The notes beneath the pieces are model-generated. The model had not been told where the DNA came from, ran no database searches, and saw only the letters and a program-made list of their open reading frames with translations. DNA of 64,000 nt from Bacillota bacterium (lineage in GTDB: Bacteria; Bacillota; Limnochordia; DTU080). Below, one piece after another: positions 54,858 to 64,000 of the stretch (positions within the stretch are counted from its first letter, which is position 1; every line of letters starts with the position of its first letter). The stretch lies in NCBI GenBank assembly GCA_012840225.1, contig DULU01000086.1, positions 1 through 64,000 of the forward strand, written 5' to 3'. Both the position numbers and the translations under genes were made by a program.

Positions 54858-56105
54858 ATGCCACCTCATGTGGCTATAATCGGAGGCGGTCCGGCCGGAC
54901 TGCTGGCTGCCATTGCGGCGGCGGAACACGGTGCCGCAGTTACCTTGCTGGAAAAAAACGATCGCCTGGGAGCAAAGATGCTCCTTTCTGGAGGCGGGCG
55001 GTGTAATATCACCAATACCGGAGACGTAAACCATCTGGTGCAATCTTTCCCAGGCAACGGTAAATTCCTTTATCACGCCTTCAGCAAGTTCACCAGCCGC
55101 GACATATTGGATCTTTTGGCTGAGGAAGGCGTAGCCACCCGGGAAGAAGAGAAAGGACGGGTCTTCCCCGCCAGCGACGATGCCGGGGAAGTGGTGGAAG
55201 CCTTAGCCCGCCGGGCTTACAGCCGCGGCGTAAATATCCGGCTCGACACCCAAGTGGTCGATATCCTGCGGCACCCGGATAAAGCCGAGGGCTTTCAGGT
55301 GCAGATCAAAGGCGGGGAAGTGCTGGAGGCCGACAAGGTGATCATTTGCACGGGCGGCGTCACCTACCCGCAGACCGGTAGCACCGGCGACGGCTACACC
55401 TGGGCTTCCCGGTTCGGCCATCACATCGTCACCGCCAGGCCGGCTATGGCCGCCCTGGAGACGGTGGAGGAATGGCCGGCCCGCGTTCAGGGCGTCACCC
55501 TGAAAAATGTGGAAGTGGTGGTGCGCAGCGAGACCAAGGTCGTCACCAAATATTGCGAAGACGTGCTGTTCACGCACTTCGGCCTCTCCGGCCCGGCGAT
55601 CATCAATATCAGCGGTCAGGCCGCCAAAGCATTGGAAGAAGGTCCGGTGAAGATCGGCATCCGTACCGACAGCGATCTGCGGGCCGACGACTGGGAAGCC
55701 CGCCTGCAGATGGCTCTGCGCGAGCATCCCCGCCAGCTGCTTAAAAGCCTGGTAGCCCGCTGGTGGCCCGCCTCCCTCGCCGAAGTGCTGCTGGAAGTGC
55801 ACGGAATCCCGCCGGAAGTGATGGCCAACCAGGTGACCAAGGTGCACCGCCGGCAGACGGCCGAGCTTCTGGATGAGTTCACCCTGCAGTTGAAAAAGGC
55901 CAGACCTCTGGAGACCGCTATGGTCACCGCCGGCGGCGTCGACACCAATGAAGTCGATCCGTATACCATGCAATCGCGCCTGGTGAAGGGGCTCTTCTTT
56001 GCCGGGGAAATCCTGGACGTGAACGGCATCAGCGGCGGCTACAACCTGCAGGAAGCTTATTCCACCGGCTATCTGGCCGGGAGTTCAGCCGCAGGCGCCT
56101 CTTAA
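54858..56105 (+). CDS. NAD(P)/FAD-dependent oxidoreductase, HI0933/BaiN family
   Basis: AIIGGGPAGLLAAIAAAEHGAAVTLLEKN, GGGRCNITN, TAGGVDTNEVDPYTMQSRLVKGLFFAGEILDVNG. Confidence 0.95.
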   Translation: MPPHVAIIGGGPAGLLAAIAAAEHGAAVTLLEKNDRLGAKMLLSGGGRCNITNTGDVNHLVQSFPGNGKFLYHAFSKFTSRDILDLLAEEGVATREEEKGRVFPASDDAGEVVEALARRAYSRGVNIRLDTQVVDILRHPDKAEGFQVQIKGGEVLEADKVIICTGGVTYPQTGSTGDGYTWASRFGHHIVTARPAMAALETVEEWPARVQGVTLKNVEVVVRSETKVVTKYCEDVLFTHFGLSGPAIINISGQAAKALEEGPVKIGIRTDSDLRADDWEARLQMALREHPRQLLKSLVARWWPASLAEVLLEVHGIPPEVMANQVTKVHRRQTAELLDEFTLQLKKARPLETAMVTAGGVDTNEVDPYTMQSRLVKGLFFAGEILDVNGISGGYNLQEAYSTGYLAGSSAAGAS

Positions 56106-56165
56106 CACAGCTTATCCCTTCCCCCTCTTCCCTCCACCCAACCGGAATCATTAGCATCATTAAAG

Positions 56166-56196
56166 GAAGGCGCCCCGGATCCTCCAGGGCGCCTTC
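56166..56196. terminator. stem-loop, candidate bidirectional terminator between convergent genes
   Basis: GAAGGCGCCC (56166-56175)/GGGCGCCTTC (56187-56196). Confidence 0.55.
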
Positions 56197-56221
56197 TCTA
56201 TTGCGGTCATCTCAAAGCGGT

Positions 56222-56566
56222 TCAGGTGTGGCTGGGATTAGCCCAATTTGCCGTACCGCTTTGCCCGGTGCCAAAGCTCTGTGTACTGGTGCCCGACATG
56301 CCTGTACCTACCTGGGATCCCAATGCCGATTTAAACTGCGCGCTGACTTGAGCAGAAGCCTGGCTTATCAAAGATTGCTCTGCAGCAGCTATCATGCGCC
56401 GTACCATATGGCCGCCCACCGCACCGTTGATGCGGGAAGGCAGGTCGCCCAGGTATCCCTGATAATTGGGGATTCCCAGCTCGGCAGCGACTTCTTGCTT
56501 AAAGCGTTCCAGAGCCAGTCCGGCCTGAGGGATGACAGGAGTGTTTCTGGACTGTCCTGCGGCCAA
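56222..56566 (-). CDS. Alpha/beta-type small acid-soluble spore protein
   Basis: ALERFKQEVAAELGIPNYQGYLGDLPSRINGAVGGHMVRRMIAAAEQSL; TTG 56566 spaced behind GGAGGTG (GTG 56575 alternative). Confidence 0.88.
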   Translation of the reverse strand: MAAGQSRNTPVIPQAGLALERFKQEVAAELGIPNYQGYLGDLPSRINGAVGGHMVRRMIAAAEQSLISQASAQVSAQFKSALGSQVGTGMSGTSTQSFGTGQSGTANWANPSHT

Positions 56567-56586
56567 AGAATTCACCTCCCGTTCCT

Positions 56587-56616
56587 TAGCATGTTGGGGG
56601 TGAGGGAGGTGCATAC
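56587..56616 (-). promoter_or_regulatory. candidate sigma-G promoter of SASP gene
   Basis: On - strand: GTATG (56616-56612) - 18 nt - CATGCTA (56593-56587), matching GHATR-N18-CATNHTA. Confidence 0.65.
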
Positions 56617-56682
56617 TCATATTTGTTTGGGGAGAAAGGAAATGAAATCCAGGGGCAGAATGAAAACCATGAGGTGACAAAC

Positions 56683-58185
56683 ATGCTTGAGGGACCAATA
56701 AGCCAAACAGTAGTCAATGAAGTCGACCTGACCACTGTCGACGGCCAGCGCACCTACCAGAGATCCGTCCTGCTGCTCTTGATCGCCGCCGTGCAGCGGC
56801 TCCTGCCCGGGGCCACGGTCTCTGTGGAGCACTCATTGAGCAACGGCGTCTATTGCGAAATCCATGGCCGGCGACCGCTGACCCCGCAGGACACGGCTCT
56901 TCTGGAACAGAGCATGCGGGAAATGGTGGCCACCAACATGCCGATCAAAGTGGAGCGGCTGCCGAAAGACGAGGCTCTCCAGCTACTGGCCAGGACCAAT
57001 CCTTCAGCAGTCCAGCTCCTTTCCGGATTGCCGGCGAGGGACATCCCGGTCACCTCATGCGGGGATTTCTGCGATTATTATCATTTTCCGGTGATGGCCC
57101 ATGCCGGGCTGGTCCCCCATTTCCGCCTGCACTTTTACCTGCCCGGCTTGATCCTGCAGATCCCGGAGGACAATTCCGGCACCATTCCGCCTTATAAAGA
57201 GCAGCCGAAACTGTTCAGCATCTACCGGGAAGCGGAAAAGTGGGCCCGCATCTCCGGGGTGGTCAATGCCGCGGCCTTAAATGAAGCCATTGAACGAGGT
57301 GAAGCCGGCGACCTGATCCGGGTCTCAGAGGCCCTGCACGAGAAGAAGATCGCCGCCATCGCCGACATGATCGTCACCAACCCGGAAATCCGCCTGATCA
57401 CCATCGCCGGGCCTTCCTCATCGGGTAAAACCACTTTCGCCCAGCGCCTGAAGATCCAGCTGAGGGTGAACGGCCTGCGGCCGGTGACCATCTCCCTGGA
57501 CGACTACTTCTTCGAGCGCGACAAAACACCCCTGGACGAAACCGGCAAGCCGGACTATGAAAGCATTGCCGCTTTGGACTTAGAGCTTTTAGGCGACCAC
57601 CTGAGCCGGCTGATACAGAACGAACCGGTGGACATTCCGGCCTTCGACTTCCACACCGGCAAACGCATCCCGGCGGCCCGCCGCCTGCAGATCGGCACCG
57701 ATCAGCCCATCATCATCGAAGGCATCCACGGTCTGAACGAACTCCTGACCGCTTCCATCCCCAAGGGCAATAAATTTAAGATCTATATCAGCGCCTTGAC
57801 GCAGATCAACCTCCATGATCATATTCGCATCCACACCACCGACGCCCGGCTCATCAGGCGCATGGTGCGTGATGCCCAGTTCAGATCGCATCCGGCCGAT
57901 GCCACCATCCGCATCTGGCCGATGGTGCGCCGCGGCGAGAGGAAATATATCTTCCCCTTCCAGGAGGAAGCGGACGTCATGTTCAACTCGGCGCTCCTAT
58001 ATGAGTTGGCCGTGCTGAAAGACAAAGCCGAGCCCCTGCTGCGGTCCATCCCCACCGGCTCACCTGAGCGCCTGACCGCCGACAACCTCCTGTGGCTTTT
58101 GTCGCATTTCCATGCTTTACCGGCAGACGAGATACCCAACAATTCCATCCTGCGGGAGTTCGTCGGCGGCAGCTGCTTTATGTGA
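56683..58185 (+). CDS. Uridine kinase-like nucleoside kinase with long N-terminal domain
   Basis: ITIAGPSSSGKTTFAQRLKIQL Walker A, SLDDYFFERDKTPLDE; ATG 56683 behind GAGGTG. Confidence 0.9.
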   Translation: MLEGPISQTVVNEVDLTTVDGQRTYQRSVLLLLIAAVQRLLPGATVSVEHSLSNGVYCEIHGRRPLTPQDTALLEQSMREMVATNMPIKVERLPKDEALQLLARTNPSAVQLLSGLPARDIPVTSCGDFCDYYHFPVMAHAGLVPHFRLHFYLPGLILQIPEDNSGTIPPYKEQPKLFSIYREAEKWARISGVVNAAALNEAIERGEAGDLIRVSEALHEKKIAAIADMIVTNPEIRLITIAGPSSSGKTTFAQRLKIQLRVNGLRPVTISLDDYFFERDKTPLDETGKPDYESIAALDLELLGDHLSRLIQNEPVDIPAFDFHTGKRIPAARRLQIGTDQPIIIEGIHGLNELLTASIPKGNKFKIYISALTQINLHDHIRIHTTDARLIRRMVRDAQFRSHPADATIRIWPMVRRGERKYIFPFQEEADVMFNSALLYELAVLKDKAEPLLRSIPTGSPERLTADNLLWLLSHFHALPADEIPNNSILREFVGGSCFM

Positions 58186-58220
58186 GCCGGCCGCACACTG
58201 AGACTCTTGGCGCTTTGCTC

Positions 58221-61200
58221 TCACAGGCGGCGCACCAGGCGGAAGTAGAACTTGAACGGAGCGGAGCCGTCGAGCGGTCTCGCGGCTCCCAGACACAACT
58301 CAGATAAGCTATAACCGAAATCGGCGCTGCCGGCGGCCACTAGCTCCAGCCCGGCGGTGGCCTGCCATCTGCTTTCCAGGAGGTGCCGACCGGTCACCCC
58401 GGCATCGACAAACAAGGTGGCGGAAAACCCGTCGACAAAAAACGGGTAGTCCACCAGGCCCCGCTTCACCGCCACGAGCGGTAGCGTGGCTTCAAAAGTG
58501 GTCAAAGCGGCATATTTACCACCCTGGGTCCGAGCCGCTCCCCTGATGCGCCAGGGTTCGTTCCGTTCGCCGAGGAGGATTTCTTCTTTCGTCTGCATCC
58601 CCAGGACGCCGCCGGCTTTCAGCCGCCAGCTGTTGATCCGGCCGTAATCCATCCACCACGAAGCTTCCATCCCGGCCTCTTTTTCTTTCAGAGGCCACCC
58701 CAGATGCGCCGTCACCTGCCAGCCTTTGCTCCTTTCGATCACCCCGGCGCCATGCTGTTCCGCCCAGGTCCAAGCCAGGGCCGTGCGGTTGACGGTGGAG
58801 TGCCCGGTTTCTTTCTCCCACTGCCACATCAGCTTGAGCCCGGATTGCCCGTCCGCCCGCGGCCAGGCGATGGAGGTATATAACTCACCATAATCTTTGC
58901 CGGACAAAAGGCGCCGCACCTCGTCGGTTTCCAGCTCGATCAGGCGCATGCCGCTCAGGCGGAGGCCGATGGTGCGCCGGTTGATCACCGGATCCGGGCT
59001 AAAGCGATAGTGCAAATCATAGGCCGCGAGGCTGCCTCCCACTTTCAGACCTATGTCGTAGGCATGATGGCGCAAAGCATCATGGTTGGCGGTGGCTATA
59101 CCGGTCAAGATGTTCCCGCTCTCATCATCCCAGACCGGCAACCAGTAGCGGGGTGTGAGGCTCAAGAGGGCATTATATGGCCTCACCTGGAAGCTCTCGG
59201 GATCAACCAGCTGCAAAAGGTCGATCTCCCAGGGAGCGAGACTCCGGCGGGAAGTGCGGGCTTCCTCCACTGTGCCTTCTCCAGTGCTCTGAAAGGCAGA
59301 AGCGGTCTCCTCCGGCGTCAGGCGGATGGTGGAGGTGAAAAGCGCCAAATCCTCTTCTGCAGCAGCAGGCCACCAGGCCGTCTCGCCGGCGCTGCCGGCC
59401 GCCGGCCCTGCCTCTTCTGCCGCCGGCCATCTCCGCCAACCCGCCGGCCGCCAATCCTCCCTCACCAGTTTAAAGCCGTCACCGCGGTAAACCACATAGA
59501 CCCAGCTTCTTCCGTCCGGGGAGACGGCCGGGGCAAAGGCTCCCAGCGGATCTTCCGTAACCTGGTAAAACACCTCCGTCTCCAGATCATAGGCCTGGAT
59601 GTTGTATGAACCCAGGCTATCCGAGGCAAAAAGCAGGTAGCGGCCGTCGGGCGACCAGGAGAGTTCCCGGTGGTCGGCATTTCCCTTATATATCACCTTC
59701 AGGCTCCCGGCGGCATAGGTGGATCCTCTCGCCACCAGGGAAAGCAGGCCAAGTTCACTTTCTCCCTCCGCCGTCGTGAGCGCCAAGGCCAGCGTATTGC
59801 CGCCCGGCGACCAGGACACATAGGTGATGCGCTCGGTGGCGGCACCGGACTCAGCCGGTTGCACCGGTGGCCAGAGCACCTGCGGCGGCGCGCTCAACCG
59901 GCCTCCCATCATCTCTCCGATCAGGAGGCGGGTGCGCTCGGCTTGCCTGGAAAGAAAGATGACATGGCGGCCGTCGGGAGAGACGGTGGGAGCAAAGGCT
60001 CTATACCCTTCCGTCAGGCGGTGTTCGCTTTTCTTTTTCAGGTCGTAGAGATATAAATCCGAGAGGAAACGACCTTGCCGGTCATATTCCAGCCGTGCAT
60101 AGATCACGCCCGAACCATCGGGGAGCCAAGCCACCCCATTGCTATACCCGATTTGCCCATCAACCAGGTGCCGGTCGCTATAGCCTCGGGCGCTGAAGGT
60201 TAAATACCTGAGAGAAGAGGTCACCCCGCCTTCGGCGCCATAAACCAACAGGCGGCCGTCGGGGCTAAAGGCCGGCCAGAGCACCCGGCGGCCCAGCACG
60301 GGAAGGGTTTCTCCTTTTGTCCGGGCGTCGATCTCCTCGGGGGACATGTCCCTAAAGCGGGCGACCAAGTCCTGTCGCCACTTGGCCCAAAGTTCCTTGA
60401 ACGGCAGGCCCAAACTCTTTTCCAGCGCGCTGCCGAACCCATAGAGCGGCAGCGCGGTAAAATGGCGATGCACCTCGGCGAGCTTATCTTCGCCCCAGAC
60501 GCGGGCTAAATAATCGATAAAATCGTAGCCGAACAAATAGGGAGGCGAGACCGGATACCACTGCTTAAGCTCGTAATAACCATTGATCTGATCCCAGGTG
60601 GGGATGTTGTCGTAGATGACGGCGGCCTTGAGAAACATCCTGTAGAGAGAGCCCTCGCCCCGACCGGAACCTTCCAATTCTTCCTGGTGCACGGCATAAC
60701 CTTCGATGACGCCCGGACCCTGGAAGCTGTTGGGAAAGGCCAAGGTCGGCACCCGGCCGAGCAGCTGCCTGAGGCCGGCTGTGGCCCCGTCTTTCATATC
60801 AATATGTAATATATGGGTATATTCATGCAGAAGCAAAGTGGCGAGCCACTTTTCGCCACCACCGGGCAAAACGCCGGTTTGATAGGCTATATTGTCGGGA
60901 TACACCGGATTCAGGACGATGCAGTTATATGGCGTCGGATGCGCTTCCCCGCCGAAGAGGTCGGTAGTGTCCGCCAGCACCAGGTGGGTCTTCTCATCCG
61001 GAATATGCTCCAAGAGCGGCACCAGGGAGCGATGGGCTGCTTCCGCCTCCACAGCCACCTTGCGGGCCAACTGTTCGCTTCCCGGAGGAAAATGGATGAA
61101 AAAATGCACCGTTTCCAGGGTCATCCAACCGCGTGCCGGCAAAGTGGCCGCCTTCCTGACCACCGGACGGGCCGTCACTCCGGCTCCGGCTGCCCACACT

Positions 61201-61298
61201 TCTCCGGCCGCCGGAGCCACCGCTGCCTGACAGGAAATGAAAACATATAGAAAGAGGATCACCCGCACCAGGGTGCGCAGCTCCTCCACCCCCCACAT
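58221..61298 (-). CDS. Secreted HExxH putative metallopeptidase with TolB-like propeller and BamA-like C-terminal barrel
   Basis: Signal peptide; LLHEYTHILHIDM; repeated FSPDGRLLVYG/VSPDGRHVIFLS blades; C-terminus LFVDAGVTG...LCLGAARPLDGSAPFKFYFRLVRRL. Confidence 0.8.
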   Translation of the reverse strand: MWGVEELRTLVRVILFLYVFISCQAAVAPAAGEVWAAGAGVTARPVVRKAATLPARGWMTLETVHFFIHFPPGSEQLARKVAVEAEAAHRSLVPLLEHIPDEKTHLVLADTTDLFGGEAHPTPYNCIVLNPVYPDNIAYQTGVLPGGGEKWLATLLLHEYTHILHIDMKDGATAGLRQLLGRVPTLAFPNSFQGPGVIEGYAVHQEELEGSGRGEGSLYRMFLKAAVIYDNIPTWDQINGYYELKQWYPVSPPYLFGYDFIDYLARVWGEDKLAEVHRHFTALPLYGFGSALEKSLGLPFKELWAKWRQDLVARFRDMSPEEIDARTKGETLPVLGRRVLWPAFSPDGRLLVYGAEGGVTSSLRYLTFSARGYSDRHLVDGQIGYSNGVAWLPDGSGVIYARLEYDRQGRFLSDLYLYDLKKKSEHRLTEGYRAFAPTVSPDGRHVIFLSRQAERTRLLIGEMMGGRLSAPPQVLWPPVQPAESGAATERITYVSWSPGGNTLALALTTAEGESELGLLSLVARGSTYAAGSLKVIYKGNADHRELSWSPDGRYLLFASDSLGSYNIQAYDLETEVFYQVTEDPLGAFAPAVSPDGRSWVYVVYRGDGFKLVREDWRPAGWRRWPAAEEAGPAAGSAGETAWWPAAAEEDLALFTSTIRLTPEETASAFQSTGEGTVEEARTSRRSLAPWEIDLLQLVDPESFQVRPYNALLSLTPRYWLPVWDDESGNILTGIATANHDALRHHAYDIGLKVGGSLAAYDLHYRFSPDPVINRRTIGLRLSGMRLIELETDEVRRLLSGKDYGELYTSIAWPRADGQSGLKLMWQWEKETGHSTVNRTALAWTWAEQHGAGVIERSKGWQVTAHLGWPLKEKEAGMEASWWMDYGRINSWRLKAGGVLGMQTKEEILLGERNEPWRIRGAARTQGGKYAALTTFEATLPLVAVKRGLVDYPFFVDGFSATLFVDAGVTGRHLLESRWQATAGLELVAAGSADFGYSLSELCLGAARPLDGSAPFKFYFRLVRRL

Positions 61299-61322
61299 AG
61301 GCGCAAGGTTCCGGACCGGAAC

Positions 61323-62477
61323 TCACAGGTTGGCGGCCAGGATTTCGGCCACATCGTCCCGGCCCACGGCCCGCGGATTGGCTTTGGTGGATCCTGAAGG
61401 CATGGTCTGGGCGATCAAATCGGGAAAATCCGCCTCCCGGAGGCCGACGGCGGCGAGCTTCGCCGGGATCTGCATCTGCCGGTTCATCTCTTCCACCATC
61501 TCTATCAGCCGGTGGGCCACAAGCGGCCCGGCTTCGGCAATGCCGATGACCTGGGCCAGTTCGGCATAGCCGGCACCGGCCACGCTCAAATTGAACCGCA
61601 TCACATGCGGCAGCAATATGGCACAGGCCAGACCGTGGGCGATTTTGTAGCGCACCCCCACCGGGTGGGCAATACCGTGCACCAGCCCCAGGCGGGAGTT
61701 GGCCAGGGCGATACCGGCAAGACAGCTGCCGACAGCCATAGCCTCCCGGGCTTCCAGATCGTCGCCCGCCCTATAGGAACGGATCAGATGGCGGCTGATC
61801 AAAGAAGCGGCCTGGGCGCTCAACGCTTTGGTCACCGGGGTGGCATAGAGCGCGGTGTGCGCTTCGATCGCCTGGGTGAGAGCATCCATTCCCGACCAGG
61901 CCGTCACCTGCGGCGGTGCCGAAGCATAAAGCTCCGGATCGATGATCACCACCCGGGCAAACCACCTTGAGCTGCGCATGCTCTGCTTGAGGCCATGGCC
62001 GGGATCTGTGACCACCACCACGTGAGTGGTCTCCGAACCGGTCCCTGCCGTGGTGGGCAGAGCCACCCACGGCAGGACTTGCCTGCTCCCGGGCTCAGGC
62101 CGGCGGCCGTAAAGCATGTCCGCCACCACCTCACCAGGCACGCCGGGCACCCCGTAAAGCCCGGCCACGGCTTTGGCCGTATCGAGCACACTGCCGCCGC
62201 CCACGCCCACAATCACTTCGGTGCGGGCATTCCGGGCTTTAGCTAAAGCTTCGGCTATATCGTCCAAGGTCGGCTCAGCTGGTGGACCGGGAATCACCAC
62301 CGCTTCCACTCCCGCCACACCCAGGATGGATTGCAGGCGGGCCGCCTCGCCGGCTTTGATCAAGTGGCGCCCGACAACGAGCGCCGCCCGGCGGCCTAAA
62401 GCGGCGGTCTCCACCCCCACCTCGCCGGCCGCCCCTCTGCCCGCCTTGATTTTCCCAGTGACATTAAAGGTCCACAA
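61323..62477 (-). CDS. Iron-containing alcohol dehydrogenase
   Basis: GVGGGSVLDTAKAVAGL, LPTTAGTGSETT, HGIAHPVGVRYKIAHGLACAILLPHVM; TTG 62477 behind AAGGAG. Confidence 0.92.
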   Translation of the reverse strand: MWTFNVTGKIKAGRGAAGEVGVETAALGRRAALVVGRHLIKAGEAARLQSILGVAGVEAVVIPGPPAEPTLDDIAEALAKARNARTEVIVGVGGGSVLDTAKAVAGLYGVPGVPGEVVADMLYGRRPEPGSRQVLPWVALPTTAGTGSETTHVVVVTDPGHGLKQSMRSSRWFARVVIIDPELYASAPPQVTAWSGMDALTQAIEAHTALYATPVTKALSAQAASLISRHLIRSYRAGDDLEAREAMAVGSCLAGIALANSRLGLVHGIAHPVGVRYKIAHGLACAILLPHVMRFNLSVAGAGYAELAQVIGIAEAGPLVAHRLIEMVEEMNRQMQIPAKLAAVGLREADFPDLIAQTMPSGSTKANPRAVGRDDVAEILAANL

Positions 62478-62502
62478 GATAACCGCTCCTTTCCGGAACC
62501 GC

Positions 62503-63066
62503 TCAGTCTCCCTCACCGGCAGCCTTTTTGATCTCCTCATCTTTAGCTACATGGTAGATGGTATAGGTGGCGCCGTCTATAGTGCGATTGGGAATGGTGT
62601 GCACATTCCCCTGATCGTCCATGATCTTCGTTTTGCGGATGGTCAGGGCTGCCACCTCGCCCTCGATGCCGGCGGCCTTCACTCTCTTGCCGATGCAAAA
62701 GTCATCATCGGAAAAGAGAAATATGCCGGCCAGCAGATCCTGGGCTATGCTGTTCAGGCCGGTAGCCAGAGCCATAGCCACCAGAGCGATGGAGCCGCCC
62801 AAGGCCAGAGAAATCTGCGTCAGGCCGAGGGCATTCAAGGCGCCGGCAGTGCCCAGAACCCAGGCGGCAAAGGAGATGGTGGAGAGCACCAAAGAGCGCA
62901 AAGTAGGATCGGCTTTGGTCAATTTCAACGTGGCTATGCTGACCTTTTTCAATATGCGCACCAGTATATAGGTGAAAAGGATGATGATCAGCGCCGCAGG
63001 AAGCCTGGCAGCATAGACAGCAGACTGCTCCCACATGGTGCGCCACCAGGAAAAGGCATATTCCAT
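62503..63066 (-). CDS. Small MscS-family mechanosensitive channel
   Basis: ALGGSIALVAMALATGLNSIAQDLLAGIFLFSDDDFCIGKRVKAAGIEGEVAALTIRKTKI. Confidence 0.88.
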   Translation of the reverse strand: MEYAFSWWRTMWEQSAVYAARLPAALIIILFTYILVRILKKVSIATLKLTKADPTLRSLVLSTISFAAWVLGTAGALNALGLTQISLALGGSIALVAMALATGLNSIAQDLLAGIFLFSDDDFCIGKRVKAAGIEGEVAALTIRKTKIMDDQGNVHTIPNRTIDGATYTIYHVAKDEEIKKAAGEGD

Positions 63067-63247
63067 ACAATTTCCTCCTCCGGAAGTTAGTATAGTAAAT
63101 ACCGATTCTGCTATTTATTTTTGTTTCGACATCAGCCGCACACCAGCCTGCCGCTATCGCCTTATTCCTAGCTTTTTACAGCAGCGGCAGGTAAACACCG
63201 GAATAATATTTAATAAAATTTCATCAGCCGGCGGAAGGAGACACCAG

Positions 63248-64000
63248 ATGAGAAGGACCAATTGGCGGCCAAGCTTTGTTTTACCCGCCGCTTTATTCAC
63301 TTTATTGATAAGTCTGACAGGAGCTGGTTTGCTCATGTTTTCACCGGCAGCATATGCGGAAACATCAGCCGGTCTTAATCTGTCCGGCCGGGAGTGGTAT
63401 GCCTCACCCAACGGCTCCCGCTTCGGCGACGGTTCCATCAATCGCCCCTGGGATCTGGCCACGGCGCTGAACCGGATCGCTGTGCGCCCGGGGGATATTC
63501 TCTGGCTGCGCGGAGGCACATACGGCAAAGGCGGCAGTACGGTCTTTGAATCCAAATTGTACGGCAATGCCGCCCAACCCATCATCGTGCGCGCCTATCC
63601 GGGAGAGAGGGCCATCATCGACGGGGGTCTGGTGGTCAGAGGTCAATATACCTGGTTCTGGGGCTTTGAGGTGACCAACACCCACACACTCCGCCATGTG
63701 GCTCCGGCGGAACGGCCAGCCGGCATCAACATCTATGCACCGGGAGTGAGGATCATCAACATGGTGATCAACAACACCGGGCATCCGGGCATCGGCTTCT
63801 GGAAAGATGCTGTCGGCGGGGAAATATACGGCACCATCATCTATGGCGTCGGTCTTTACGACAAGACCACCAAGGAAGACAATGCCGAGTGGATGCGGGG
63901 CTCGGCCATCTATGCCCAGAATGAAACCGGCGAGCGCCTCATCATGGACAATATCACCTTCCGCAACTTCACCACCGGCATGAAGGCCTATACCGAGGGC
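63248..64000 (+). CDS. Secreted right-handed beta-helix (pectate lyase-like) protein, truncated by right edge
   Basis: Not in ORF track; ATG 63248 opens MRRTNWRPSFVLPAALFTLLISLTGAGLLMFSPAAYAETSAGLNLSGREWYASPNGSRFGDGSINRPWDLATALNRIAVRPGDILWLRGGTYG..., no stop to 64000. Confidence 0.82.
   Translation, partial: MRRTNWRPSFVLPAALFTLLISLTGAGLLMFSPAAYAETSAGLNLSGREWYASPNGSRFGDGSINRPWDLATALNRIAVRPGDILWLRGGTYGKGGSTVFESKLYGNAAQPIIVRAYPGERAIIDGGLVVRGQYTWFWGFEVTNTHTLRHVAPAERPAGINIYAPGVRIINMVINNTGHPGIGFWKDAVGGEIYGTIIYGVGLYDKTTKEDNAEWMRGSAIYAQNETGERLIMDNITFRNFTTGMKAYTEG

Noticed and set aside
1-64000. Prophage, transposon, toxin-antitoxin or defence island
   Set aside because: No integrase, transposase, structural phage genes, TA pairs or defence nucleases recognised; the lone methyltransferase is insufficient.
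1-64000. tRNA/rRNA genes or well-known riboswitches
   Set aside because: No T-loop GGTTCGAATCC-like or conserved riboswitch cores spotted by eye; tRNAscan-SE/Infernal would be needed to exclude them.

Overview
This is a GC-rich bacterial chromosomal window, densely packed with about 60 protein-coding genes. I found no rRNA, tRNA, CRISPR, prophage or transposase. An alpha/beta-type SASP gene suggests a spore-forming Firmicutes-type organism. A BamA-like C-terminal barrel, a CsgG-family protein and Lnt hint at a diderm envelope (inference). The first 13.7 kb is a same-strand catabolic cluster: KDPG aldolase, KDG kinase, three Gfo/Idh/MocA oxidoreductases, Zn-ADH, two M20 hydrolases, class-III and DegT aminotransferases, a D-2-hydroxyacid dehydrogenase and an atypical SDR. 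It has no transporter or regulator. The rest is mostly housekeeping or ordinary accessory genes (nadA, CCA transferase, ROK regulator, glucan phosphorylase, fba, lnt, queF/queuosine transporter, polA-like, pepF, orphan N6-adenine methyltransferase, tkt, MATE/MFS/ABC transporters, two nagB paralogues, lipid kinase, nucleoside kinase, Fe-ADH). The observations most worth a second look are: a MscS channel fused to a ParB-N-like domain; the amino-sugar/uronate-type cluster and its SDR lacking the YxxxK lysine; a bPH–zinc-ribbon–ABC exporter beside DUF1854; a membrane-anchored RING-like zinc protein beside a CsgG-family protein; a near-perfect sigma-G promoter upstream of the SASP gene; tandem 15-bp repeats in front of marR; and a 1025-aa HExxH/TolB/barrel protein. 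Two edge-truncated CDSs (DUF123 on the left, right-handed beta-helix protein on the right) are absent from the ORF track. All family assignments come from reading motifs by eye; no database search was possible.
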